A program made the translations under genes and the position numbers. The notes under the pieces were generated by a model. That model searched no databases, had not been told where the DNA came from, and saw only the letters and a program-made list of their open reading frames with translations. DNA of 64,000 bases, taken from contig CALNVZ010003435.1 in the NCBI GenBank assembly GCA_940671915.1, positions 4,633,498 through 4,697,497 of the forward strand, given 5' to 3'. Shown here piece after piece: positions 1-11,936 of this stretch. Position 1 is the first letter of the stretch. Every line of letters starts with the position of its first letter. Source of the DNA: Paracentrotus lividus (lineage: Eukaryota > Echinodermata > Echinoidea > Camarodonta > Echinidae).

Positions 1-3000
1 ATAGAACAACAAATTGATGCCAAAATGGGGAACTCCCTTTTCTGATACAATGATGTCAATACGTATTATTATAAATTTATAATATGAAATTTTTTTTTTT
101 GTGTGTAAATGACAGTGTAGACTTGACTTAGATATTCTTTAAAGACAAGTGCGTTGTATTTTGAAAAAATTCAATATTCAATATTTTCACATGCTTTTGA
201 ATTTAATTTATAAACAAATCTGATTAAAAGCGTAAAGATGGTAAATAAATATAACATAAAGCTGCTATAAACCCCCCCCCAAAAAAAAAAACAACAAACA
301 AACAAACAAACAAAAACAAAAACAAACAAACAAAACAAACAAACAACAACAACAAAAAACAAATAAACCAGAAACGTAAAAAAATTAACGAATTACTTCA
401 AAAGGTTTCATTTTTTATCAAAACGGTTTTATTTCTCAGAATCAAACATAGCAGCCCTTGTAACGTTTTGAACTTCATTTGATAATAGTTGTCAAATTGT
501 TATGTATAGGTGAAAATAACTTTTTCTTATTTTTGTTTATACGTAGATATGCAACATTATCATTTAAAAGTCATCTAGATTTACAAAATATTTTGAAAAT
601 ATGCCCATCAATATTTTCAGCTCAGCCATTTCGGATGATAATCAAGAGTCTTTTTAATGATGATCGATTCCTTACTTTATATAGAACCTCTCATTTTGTA
701 TTCAAAGTTTGACTTTGATGGAGGCGTTGATGGGAGGTAGGTAGGTTCCCCCTCTGACCCTGAGAGCAAACGAGAAAGCACCTTTCAGAGTTAAACTCGT
801 AGCCCTGAGAGGTGTTTAGACAGCTTCGAAAACGCCTCAAATTGTTCTGTCCGAGCCCATTCGTTTACGAGTCTCCCCTGTGTTACGCCGGGAGCGCTAC
901 ACGCAGGCAGACCGTGCAGAACCCTTCTCCCTCTCTTCGTAGTTTGTAAGGGGTCAGTGAACGAGTAGGGGGGCTGCGTGTCAAAACCCCCAAGAATCGC
1001 TACAATAAAAGCCTCCTCTGTGAATTTTGATAAAAGTGGAGAGAGAGAAAAGAGAGAAAGCTAATAAAAACGGGCGAAATAGATCCGCTGGCGATGTAGC
1101 AAAGGTTGTAGGACAAGTTGGTAGCAGGTCTTGAGTTTCTGTTTATGCTGAACGAAGCAGCCTTTGTTAGAACCTATATGGTGATGTGTTAAGGAAGAGC
1201 TAACACCTGCAGAGGTGTGGGCTCGCCATAGATACCCGATATGCTCTCTCCAATGCACCGTTGGCTACCCGTACATCTCTCCATCACCTTACCCCCTTCT
1301 CTCTCCCTAAGACATCGGTGCCGCAGGGGACGGGCCCCCGCTCTGCGTTGAGTTACCAACCCCCTAGGCCTAGACCACGTTACAAACCCACCTTACAAAA
1401 CCCTCTCGTGTTGCTCTCTTACCCTCTCCCCTTAAAACTCGGGGTGGGAAAAAATATTGCAAGCTCTCAAATTTGCTACGATCGGAAAATATCGATCTGT
1501 GAAAATTGAAAGCGTAATTGGACTTGAGCTGAGTCAGAAGAAGGCCGGTCGTAGAAAAGCCCCTCGCTTGTAGCCAAAGCTTGCGAGTTTGGTTGTTACT
1601 TGCAATTAGCATTATTGGGCGAGTAAAGTGTGTCGGAGACGCGCAGGTAACCGATTACACAAGTCCCTAGGGGCTACATCTGCACAAACCACAGAAAGGG
1701 AAAAGAGGCGGGTGTGAAATAGAATGGAAATCTAATAAACTGCTGGCTTTGAAACAGTGACACGCGTGATTAACCGCTCAAATGATAATCGAACATTTTC
1801 ATTTGCATAATAAGTGCGCTATCAAACTGGTTTATAAACGCCAAAAGAGTTGTTGGTAAAGCAGTGAGATAGAACAAGATGAAAAGAGGATGTATCTGTG
1901 GGAAACTGAGGATGAAAATTGAATTTGATTCATGAATTTGATTCATTCTCATCTCAAATGCGATCTCGTTTCGTTAAAATTAGCGTCCATCTGCAGACGC
2001 TGCGATCGTCATCAGACGATAGGTAGGCCGATACCAGGCCAGGGCAAGAAAAAGAATCCAATCTAATACAAAGTGACGTGTGACAGTAATCACTTGTAAG
2101 AAAACGTCAACAGAGTGTATAGCGCCAACAATGGCCCAACACATAAATACACCAAACACTGGGAACAATATGGGGACACAGAAACGCACAAACCAGTAGC
2201 TTCAGTTACCCACTCCCCATTCTTACTGGCATGTAAGTTTTTATGATTTGGCTCCCCCTAAAAGCCTCCATCGATAGACTATTATTTACATGTAACCAAT
2301 TTGCTCCAGTTGATCGAAGTATGTTAGGTGTGGGTTGAGAACCGTGTTTACCACAAAAATATCCCTAGGTCTAACACTTGGAGAAAGAAAAGGAGTTGCT
2401 TGTAACGTGAACGCACCATTGGTTCTTTTATGAAAAGACACCATAATACACGGGTAAGCGAATAGAGTGCTTAAACACTTGAGCGTCTAATTTTGGAAGG
2501 TGGAGTGTTAGATTTTGACATGTGCGATCCCACGGGCATCCAGCAGTCGTATTTATTCACACTTCTCTCCGTGGGATTTCATGCTTTACGTACAATAGAC
2601 CTCCTCTCACACAACCATACACTGTTGCCTTTAGCTTCAGGCAACAAATACCTCCCTTACTCCGTCATTTCTTTCAATTTTGAATACATCTGTGACGAAA
2701 CGGAGGAGATTCTTCTCTATTTTTTAAGAAGAAAAAAATTGTGCGAAACAACACTGGTCTGGGTCGCTTTACGCGCGCTGCGGACAGGGTCGGGTCCATG
2801 CAGGGAAATCGCGCGATAATTTGTCGCTAATGTGACCCGATTGGAAGTGGAGCACTACCCCCGTCCCGCGGCGAGCCATTGTATTCAGCTTGAGCCATGT
2901 ACCCTAGAATACTCGGTTCCTTGCCTATACAACTAGATGAAATGTTGAACACCCTCGTATCGAAAGGTCTATGACCGAGAAATCTCAATGACGCCCCCTG

Positions 3001-3879
3001 GTGCTGACGACTGACCAGGACTGTTATTCCAAAGTCCACCATCATTTTTGTTCCTTGGTAACCACGCTTGATTGCCATGGTATCAAAACATGGTATTGTA
3101 ACTGAACCTGGAGATTCAAAACCAAACGAGAGACCAATTCTGGAATGGAGGCAAACTCCAAACAACTTTCCCAGTACAAGAACCATCTCAATTTCTGACG
3201 AGCTGGGGATTCTTTTCCTTTAACATGACCCTTACAAAACCTTTATAAACTCAAGTGCTTTTAAAGCATGGTATGCATTTCTTTGGGAATGCTTGGGTAG
3301 GATGAGACCCCCCAAAAATCAACCAATACAATAACGATCAGTTATAACCATTCCTATGGCAGTTTCATCCGAGACAAGGAGTGACGAAATAATGGAGATC
3401 AACTTCCATCAAATTCAATGAAAGGGACTGGCTGTCGATTATGCATCACTAAAATATTTGTGAAAATCGCAAAGCGGTCACCTTTTTTTACCATTAATCA
3501 GACCCTCAACTTAAAAAAACAAAAAACAAAAACAACAAAACATAGACTTAATACCTTAAATCGATTTAACCTTTAACCCCAACCCTGTGCCTTAACAGAC
3601 GAACATCAGACGTTTAACAACTTTAACAGTATAATAGTTCTGGGAATAGCCAGAAGAGGTGCAACGATAACACAATATTTTGGGGGTTTTATTAATCAAG
3701 GCGTTTGGTACAGTCAGTTAAAAGAATGTTTTTAATAAAGTATCGACGTAATTCAGAATTCAGCTTAAAATAATACATCCACATCTCATGTAGATAACGA
3801 TCTAATTACATCTTCTGGTGATTATTTTTAAACTGAAAGGCCTTATTAGCCATTTCTCCCTGTTAGGTCAATTTCTATC
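1..3879. other. 3' flank of CA8, no gene recognised
   Basis: Apart from the A/C tract at 284-365 I see no gene. Open frames of 108 codons (2493-2819, plus) and 119 codons (2827-3186, minus) lack any family motif and have no visible splice partners. Confidence 0.6.
284..365. repeat. (CAAA)n-like A/C-rich tract
   Basis: C8-A12 followed by CAAA, CAAAA and CAACAA units; the hydrophobic minus-strand frame over it is compositional. Confidence 0.8.
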
Positions 3880-4411
3880 ATCACCATCATCATGATCGTC
3901 TTCATTACCACCACCACTACGATCGCCACCTTCAATTCATTTGCCCCACCACCACCACCACAATCATTATCATCATCATCTTCATCGCCACATGACCACC
4001 AGCACTACTACCGTCATCACCACCTCCACTACCACCACTACGACTACCTTCATTACCACCACCACCTCCTCCACCACTACCAATACCATCGCCACCATCA
4101 TCGTCCTCATCCTCTCGACACTTGACCACAGCACTATTACCGTCATACCGACCTCCACTACCACCACTACCATCATCATCACCACCCTCTCCACCATCAC
4201 CACCACAACTACCATCACTACCACCACTACTACTACCACCACCGCAATCCCCATCCTCTTCTCATTGCTACTTGTCAATCAGCACTATTAGCGTTATCAC
4301 CACCCCACTACCACCACTATCATTACCACCACCTCCTCCACCACCACTACCACCACTACCTCTATCACCATTACCAATACCACCATCATCGCCACCATCA
4401 TCAGCACCACC
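3880..4411. repeat. ACC/ATC trinucleotide low-complexity tract
   Basis: More than 500 bp of CCA, CTA and TCA triplets with interruptions. Long open frames on both strands here (His/Thr/Pro/Val runs) reflect composition, not genes. Confidence 0.9.
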
Positions 4412-6639
4412 AACATAATATGTCAAGTCCTGTTAACTCGATCCGAATCGCTAAATCTTGATTTTAAATGGCTAAATAACATTTCATTTTTTATAGATGT
4501 GCAGCACTCTTGCACAGAGTTGAATTTGGCTCAATCGAATCTCACCAAATTATTCATGAGCTTTGGAATAGTATTTCTTAATAGCCCTCGATAGCTTCGA
4601 ATTAGCTATGAATTTAGAAGCTTTCATCACAACCACTTCGCCAATCTTGATGATTTTTTTTTTAAATGTCTGACTGCAATGATTTTTCATTTCAGAGCAA
4701 TTATACATAATTGATTGAGACGCGTAGAACTGCGGGCCGTTCGTTTCCTGTGCAATCCCACTTCCGCGCGTTAAGTGCACAATATCAGTGCTCCTAGGAA
4801 GAAAACCACTCAGCCATTAATAGATTTGACTCTGTCAAACATGATTTGCCGGTGGAACTTTTTAAAATGTATCCCTCTAACTTAAGACGTCAAAATGTTT
4901 TAACCTCATGGGTGATTATCGCTTTATTCCTTATTTTATTGAGTCTGTCTCAGGGCTTAACGCTCAGGGCATCCATTAACGGCAACGCGCGCACGTAATG
5001 TACGCACATAATGCATGCGCGCGTGCGTATACGATTGCTTTATTGCTTTCCAAATTGCCATTTAGGTGCGGAGCAGACAATCATTATGTGGGTAATAAAC
5101 TTGCGTACGCTCGGGTTGCACTCGTGACTCCGTTGTGCAGTCAAGATGTCAGTTCACATCACTTCACCATTGCATCAATTGTCACCGTCTCCAAACCTAA
5201 TGCATCTCCCTACAACCCTACTAAAAATAAGGTCTAATTGGAAAACACTGCAGACATGGTGTTCCTAGTGCCTAACTCACGAATCAATCCCAAAACCATC
5301 GTATTGAAATTCCTGTCTTTCTCGCACTCTCTTGAGGCGACAAATTTACCGTTCATGAGAGATCGTTTTGAAGGGAAAAGGAACCCCTTGCGGACACTGT
5401 TCTTGTGTTTACATGGAGAACCGTGTTAAATCAGCCCCGGTGCGCGTGAAAGCAATTGTTTTATCAAAGCGATCCATTTTCAATTTATTAGCTTCTAAAT
5501 GAGAGCGTAAGTGGCGCAAGCGAAGAAAACGGGGTTACCCCCTTGTCTTTATTTTATCTTCCAGTTCAATGGCATTTGACACTCCACTTAATCGAACACA
5601 AATGCGAATTAAGGTTCGAGCGAAGCGTTCATTTAAGCGATCAAATTCACCCATGCATCTTTGGCACGCCCCCCGGCGTTGGTCATAGAAAGGGGTATGT
5701 GATAATTGGTTGGCTTTATGAAGAGTCTACTATCACTGATCAATAGCCCCCTTTAACTTTTAGCCGGTAAATTAGTTTATAATGGTCATTCCCTTCAAGC
5801 AACCGATCCATTTGAACCCTTTCTGTGACAATGACAACCTGTTAAACTTCTAATCAAAATGGATATTAGACATTTTTTAAAAACAAAATTGTTAACTTTT
5901 TACCTGCTCCAGATGACTTCTTTTAAAAATTGTACAAATCAAATTCTCAGTGGTATAGTAATTTATTTTTGAAGTCTGATGCCAGATGATCTTGAAAAAA
6001 ACACCTATACAACTTGTATCATATTTAGTATTGCATGGGTATCTTTTTTATATCCCTTTAAACATGAAAAACCAATATTTTCTTGTGATACATAATATAA
6101 AAGTGGCAGGTAAAGGGTTAATATGGTAAATATCCAAACTTATTCGAGGTTAGAAACTGTATTGTATACAGATTTCATAAGCAGGAAAATCTATTATCTA
6201 ACCCTAACCCAAACCTAACCATATACGATGCAATTGAATGTCAACAGAGTGAATGTTTGTATTTTTGTTTTGTTTTGGTTTATTTTAAACCAGTAATGTA
6301 AATGTAAATATAAATTGTGGTTTCTAGACTTGTATTTATCTTATACCATATCCCTATTTCGTTAGCAGAATCCGGCATTAGCTAATCTGTGCATGGATGA
6401 AATAATATGCTCATTATGATATGTTGCCAGATCGGAATCGTCTCTGACAAACATTCGGGTCTTAAAAAGCAGTTTTGTCCAAAAAATTCATATAAAGTCA
6501 CTTTCTATCAACGACGTATAATCTATTTTTTATCGTTTTAATTTTTCTGTTTCGTGCCGCTTCGTATGATACAGATTCCACAAGATCTGTATAATGCAAT
6601 GCTCATAACCGGCCGCACCTCTTTTTGCAAGTACATGAG
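4412..6639. other. Intergenic, no gene recognised
   Basis: AT-rich unique-looking sequence with the alternating CG/CA inverted repeat at 4984-5033 and a short telomere-like stretch CTAACCCTAACCCAAACCTA near 6200. Confidence 0.6.
4984..5033. repeat. Alternating purine-pyrimidine inverted repeat
   Basis: ACGCGCGCACG at the left and CGCGCGTGCGT at the right are near-complementary around a spacer rich in TACGCACATAATGCATG. Z-DNA or cruciform potential is inferred. Confidence 0.5.
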
Positions 6640-6900
6640 ATTTAACAACAATTTGGTCTAACAACAATTGGTCCAATTCTCTATTATCAGTTTGTTACAC
6701 GAATTGACCAAGTGGACATTAGACGAAATGGACATTGGACAAAATTGGAATTCGACACAATGGTAAATAGGCGAAGTGGCAATTACACTAAAAAGTAATT
6801 AGACAATCTGGGCGTAGAAGAAATAGTATTATACCATGTGGGATAAGACTAAACGGGCGTAAGTGGGATTAAACGAAATGGCAATTCACCATACATGAAG
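6640..6900. repeat. Degenerate ~20-bp tandem repeat array
   Basis: Units such as GTGGACATTAGACGAAATGG, GACATTGGACAAAATTGG and AGTGGGATTAAACGAAATGG follow one another with drift. Arrays of this kind form the arms of other foldback elements; only one orientation is present here. Confidence 0.6.
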
Positions 6901-7521
6901 TACGCTTCTTGTCCTGTATCTGTGTCGAGCGGTTTCCAAGTTTTGTGATTACTAGCCTTTTGACAAGGCCCCGTAACTTGGCCATATTCCTCGTCAAGTA
7001 GTGGCTGAGACGAGACTAGCGGTCGAAAAAGAGAGCTGGTGAGACCCGGGTGAACGCGCGATCGAGCGACCTTAGTCGTGAGGCCTTTTGGAACCTGGTT
7101 TTCGCTGCTTGCAATGAATTACAGAGTAGGATTTCCATATCCATGGATACAGGACCTGAAAATAGTCTAAGCATCGTGTCATGTGTATGACATGCATGCT
7201 CCAACAGCTGTTCACAAACACCGTAAAGTGGCTGAGAATTGTCACTTTTGAAGTTGGTCAATATTTTCCCTCCGTCCTTAGATTGGCGATTTAATCGAGG
7301 ACTGATGTGGAAAGTGCCCCCAATCGATAGGATAGTGTCAAATGAAGGTTCCATCGATTCCGTTAGATTAAAGCTTATTTGCCACAAGAGTACCATAGTA
7401 CATTCTCAACGGGTGGCGTCCCTATTTTACGAGCAGACCAGCGCAGTACCCATTGACGATGATTGTTATCATGAGAACTAAAATATTAAGGATATTGGAT
7501 AATTTCTTATTTTTTCAAACA

Positions 7522-7552
<31 letters not shown>

Positions 7553-10438
7553 AGGAGACTCTTCAATTTTCAAATTTAATCGCATGTTGCATGCATTAGT
7601 ATTAGTGACTCCGTTTAGTCACTATGAAACTTATAACGACTACAAGTCATGTATTCACAAGACCTTATGATATCTTTTAAGAGATCTTTACACTCCTTGT
7701 GTATGATTATGTAACAGGTCTCTTTAAACTGTGTTTACACATTCATTTTTAACAAGTGTAGCGGCATCCAATCGAAATATTGTAGTTTAATTAGATAAAA
7801 CATTAATTTTACAAATCTATATGGAAAACTTTTTTTTAATCAAAGGTCTTATCAAAGCGAAGTGACAAGAAATTCATAAGCAATGCATCTCGTAAAAGCA
7901 TTTCTCGAAAAAGAACAGTGCGAACGTACCTTGCGCTTTTGCAGGGAGAAACAATGCGGTAGTTACCATAGTAACGCGTCATTTTCTGCATGAGGTATGT
8001 TACACATAACTGCTGGCAGCGGCGCCCCTCGGTAGATGTATTTGCATGACGATACTGATGATTAATTGAAAACAAATTGTTCGTTTACCATTGTAAGAGG
8101 TCGGTACACGAGTGACAATAATGGCACGTCAAAGTGAGAGAAGGGGAGACATTTACAAACATTGGAAACTGTCAAATATTGATGATTCTGTAGGGCACGC
8201 ATGCATGCACAGGCATTAATCGAACAGGCGGGGCGGTGAATTTTATCAGCAGGAGGTGGTGTTTACTCGTATTTATCGGGGAGGGGTGGTAGTATAATAA
8301 AATGTTCCATTTTCCCTCGACGCCCTGAAGTCTCAGGAGACGTCATAATTGCGAACCCCTCTCATTGCCATTGAGATAGGTCCTTTGACAAATGAGATTG
8401 CATTTCATTGAAACTTTGTGTGACAAAACCCCCCAAAACTATGAAACCAAAAAATTATAAAAAGGTGGTTTCATATCCTAACAACAAAAAACTGGGAAAA
8501 ATGGGTTTTGTACCTATCACCTTCAAAGGACCCTAACTCTGTGACCCATTACAGTTTGGACGTAAGCAATGTCTCAAATTAAAGCTGATGAGTTACTTAG
8601 AATTTTAGTAAACAAATCACAAAAATAAATCATATACTTTTGAAATGACTGACCTTTGAACTCTGATTACCTTTTTTTAGGAACACACTGTACACTGCCA
8701 AAGTCCCAGGTGGGAAAGAACCTTTTTTAAGGGGGTTTGGAGTTTTTATTTTGTTTTTGCTTTTTTTTTTGTGCCCCCTGTTTTAGCATCCCCTGCAAAC
8801 TAATTGAAATTAACATTTCAAAGCTAAAAATTATTGTAGATTTTTTATTCACTGTTAACACGAACTTAATTAGGATTTCATAATCGATCTGTCAACGGCT
8901 GCAACAACAATATCTCACTATTAGAAATGAATGGCCCACCAAGATATTAATACGTCAGTGGAGATATTTTTTAGACTTTTAAGTTTACTTTGAAGATTGG
9001 CAATATAAATACGCAGATGGCGTCAACTCTTTTTGTGTAGATTTACAACACCTTCAGAAGAGAGGAAAAAAATACAAAAACCACCAGTTTTCCTATCCCT
9101 ATAATATTGTTGCAAAGTTAATCTTTTATGTAATCTTTATCCTCTAGAAATATTCATGAATGATAAATGCATTTACATCCACATGTTTGTGATTTAAAAA
9201 TCGATTTCTTGTCTCTACCATTTTCGTTCGTTTTTTTTTTCTTTATTTCTCTCTGTCTCTCTCCCTTTCTATTTTCATATTTTGTTATCTCGCTCACACT
9301 CTTTTGCCCAATCAGGTGTTTCTTATCACTCTGTTCATATCATTCAAACTGATTGCATTCATAACAGGCAGTACCATTGTTGAAACAAACTTATCATGAT
9401 ATATCACACATATTTATCTTTATGATTATTGATCCCACACTCCGATAAAAACAAACATTTTTTTCAACAATAAATAATTTTCCTTTTTTCGTATACTCGT
9501 ATCATTTGACTTTATACAACTTTCATATACACGCGATCCAAATACTCATATAAAACACAAATATATCTCCACACTTACATGCTGGCATTTCAAATACTAT
9601 GAAGACGAATACAAATTTTCTTGGAATTATAGTTTTATTTCGTCTTTGCTCGTGAAGGCAATATCTAACATTCATATTTTAAATTATTTCAGAACCTACA
9701 TTATCATCTGATTAATTTTCATAATTTATAATGTGATGGGGGATATACAAAGATAACTCTGTCAACATGATCAATAATTTATCCTCAATATATCCTTGAA
9801 CATACAAAATACAGTTTCAAAGTATCCAACATCACCCAAACGGATTTATTTTCCAAAAACAAAAATCTTTGGATTTCTTTTAAACAGGTATAAAGCGAAT
9901 GAACAGTTGCCACAAGAACGTACAACGCTCTAACTTAAAATTTCATACAATGCTATAGTGACGTGACGAAACCTTGCTATATCATGTGTTTTAAGAATTT
10001 GGTAAACAATTTAAAGTAGATTAAACATTGTAATTAGAAATGTATATAGTTTTGATCATGATACGATATAGAAAATGTTGTTCGTCATAGCGTAAATATT
10101 GGACGGAAGCTGTTGTTGTGTGCATCAGCATTTTGAAAAACAGTAGGTTTGTTCATGATTGTTCATGTTAACTGCCTGTTAATGTATCTTACGAAATAGA
10201 AATACAACAGAGGAATACACAGACAGTAATAATGATAATACATGTATTGTTTTGTTCTTGTATATAGCGCATATAACTTTAAGACATGTAATACATAGCG
10301 CCGCATGCATGTTATATGCATTTCCAAATAGCTTCAGAATTATAATCGTTTCAAACTAGATACTCTTTAAAGGGATAAGGTAACTTTGTAGAGGAACAAT
10401 ACATGCACTGCCAGCATTTATTGCCCCAGAGCAAAGGG
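6901..10438. other. Intergenic, no gene recognised
   Basis: A 126-codon minus frame at 7016-7396 has no recognisable motif. An A26 run is near 7525. The rest is AT-rich with nothing I can name. Confidence 0.6.
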
Positions 10439-10485
10439 TGGTATCTCACTTCGCGGAGACGTCTCCGCGAAGTGAGATAACATCC
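10439..10485. repeat. Perfect 38-bp palindrome (collapsed copy of the CTCACTTCGCGGAGAC MITE)
   Basis: The palindrome at 10442-10479 is exact, with left half TATCTCACTTCGCGGAGAC. It consists only of the two termini of the 60.3-kb element joined tip to tip, with imperfect symmetry extending a few bases further. Confidence 0.85.
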
Positions 10486-11155
10486 TAAGATGTTTGCAAG
10501 CGTCTACAAAGTTACATTTTCCTTTTAATAGTGCTTCACAAAATAATGATTGGCAAATATTTAATGACCGACTATTTATAGTATCTACTGATATTGTGAG
10601 AAGTATGCCTTATTTAATCTTAAGTTGTTCTTTATTATTATTTGTATTTGATAATCATAACTGATCATATACATTACATGTCGAAAAGTTATGCGTGATA
10701 TGAACAACTTTAATTTTTGCTGCTCAAGATATAATAATTGTTTACAGCCAATATACGAATACCGAATACATTGTCTTTAAGACTCTTCAATATGACGTTT
10801 TGTTAATTAATATTCATTTTACTATTCGTTTGATACAAAGGTGTTCAGTTTGCTTATTTCATACTCAATAGAACAGTCTCCCTGCTCAATAAAGCTACAA
10901 TTATATATTCTTAACAAATCTTTTAAAGACATTTCGGACACATAATTGAACATTTCAAGAAAAACAAACAAACATGACGATGTCTTATGAACTTATTAAG
11001 CCAGTAGCAATATATAAGGAGCCTTCGAATCTTGCCAATGTGAACCCGAAGAATGTTCCACACAATCAGAATGAAAGCGCTGATCAATAATTATAATAAT
11101 GGTGGCTTCTTCACGTGTAACGTTCATATAATTATAACAACTATATATCTACTAA
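10486..11155. other. Intergenic, nothing recognised
   Basis: AT-rich sequence without coding signal, between the palindrome and the tRNA-like SINE. Confidence 0.6.
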
Positions 11156-11298
11156 TACCGGTCGACTACCTTAATGGATAACGCGTTAACAAGTGTTTTT
11201 CAACCTTTTGTGAAGTTTGAGACCGGCAGAAAATAAACGAACATCTTTATGCTAAGCCCATCTTATAGACTTCGGTGTCTTAATAAAAAAAAAAAACA
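11156..11298 (+). mobile_element. tRNA-derived SINE or decayed tRNA-Arg-like sequence
   Basis: CTTAATGGATAACGCGTTA resembles the D-arm/A-box of tRNA-Arg, and AAGTTTGAGACCGG about 35 bases later resembles a damaged B-box. An A-rich tail (11285-11298) follows some 50 bases on. It does not fold as an intact tRNA, so this is a fossil. Lies beyond the 3' end of the CA8 coding region. Confidence 0.45.
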
Positions 11299-11309
11299 AT
11301 TACCATTTT

Positions 11310-11516
11310 TAGTTCCAAAAGCTTACATTCTTTACCTGAATCTATGAAGAATCAAAGAGGGTTTTGCCATGTTTTTGTTTTTTTTTTTATTATTATTATT
11401 GTTGACCGGCCTCAAGGAAACGAGCAGTGCTAGACCACCACGCGCCTCGGTAACATAATAAACGGAGCCACCACTATTATGATAATTAGTTCCAAAGGCT
11501 TCCATCCTTTACCTCT
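11310..11516. repeat. Pair of imperfect ~30-bp direct repeats
   Basis: TAGTTCCAAAAGCTTACATT (11310 onward) recurs as TAGTTCCAAAGGCTTCCATC (11488 onward), both followed by CTTTACCT. Between them is a TTATTATT stretch and a short GC-rich segment. Confidence 0.5.
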
Positions 11517-11670
11517 GGGGCCCGTTTCTCGAAACTGTCATACGTCTGAGTTCGTGGACATCTCATTGAAACACATGCATGACATGTTAATGCTACAACA
11601 CGTGTCCCTATATGGGTTGTCCAACAACTTAGACTTACACGACTTATGAAGGTTTCGAGAAACAGGCCCC
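11517..11670. mobile_element. MITE with TIR GGGGCCCGTTTCTCGAAAC
   Basis: The left end is GGGGCCCGTTTCTCGAAAC and the right end GTTTCGAGAAACAGGCCCC, with inner ACTTAG/CATACG symmetry. It lies in the 3' flank of CA8, about 130 bp below the stop codon, and could be transcribed within the 3' UTR. Confidence 0.75.
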
Positions 11671-11801
11671 TAGTAACTCGCTCAGGTTCACATCGACATG
11701 ATTCGAAAACTCTTTCATATAACGTCTTTTGAGAATCAAAAGGACATCAAATATGTGTTAAAGCACTTGGGTTAACGCCCTTCTGGTTCTGCGCATCAGA
11801 T

Positions 11802-11936
11802 TTATTGGAACGATGCCTCTACCTCCCTATCATTCAGAGGCTGGGTCGGCCGGAAGTTATCCACCAGCAGACCCTCCTCGCCCCGGAAGGAGAAATCACC
11901 CTTCACGTGATTCTTCAATCGACGGAATTCTTCCAT
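11802..11936 (-). CDS. CA8: CA8 exon 8 (C-terminus and stop)
   Basis: Acceptor TTTTACAG precedes 135 bases encoding [13 protein letters not shown], then [18 protein letters not shown] and EVEASFQ, ending in TAA. The EEFRRL.HVKG and [11 protein letters not shown] motifs are specific to CA8 within the family. An AATAAA sequence overlaps the stop codon and is too close to act as this message's poly(A) signal. The true 3' UTR end was not determined. Confidence 0.97.
   Translation of the reverse strand: MEEFRRLKNHVKGDFSFRGEEGLLVDNFRPTQPLNDREVEASFQ

Noticed and set aside
2827-3186. A 119-codon minus-strand frame
   Set aside because: No family motif or second exon found.
3892-4418. His/Thr/Pro/Val-rich open frames on both strands
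   Set aside because: Compositional effect of the ACC/ATC triplet tract.
6195-6220. Telomere-like CTAACCC repeats
   Set aside because: Only two to three imperfect units; not an interstitial telomere array of any size.
7016-7396. A 126-codon minus-strand frame starting MVLLWQISFN
   Set aside because: No recognisable domain, no splice partners and no neighbouring coding signal; length is within chance for this base composition.
11156-11240. Functional tRNA-Arg gene
   Set aside because: The acceptor stem and anticodon region do not pair and the B-box is damaged; treated as a SINE or pseudogene.
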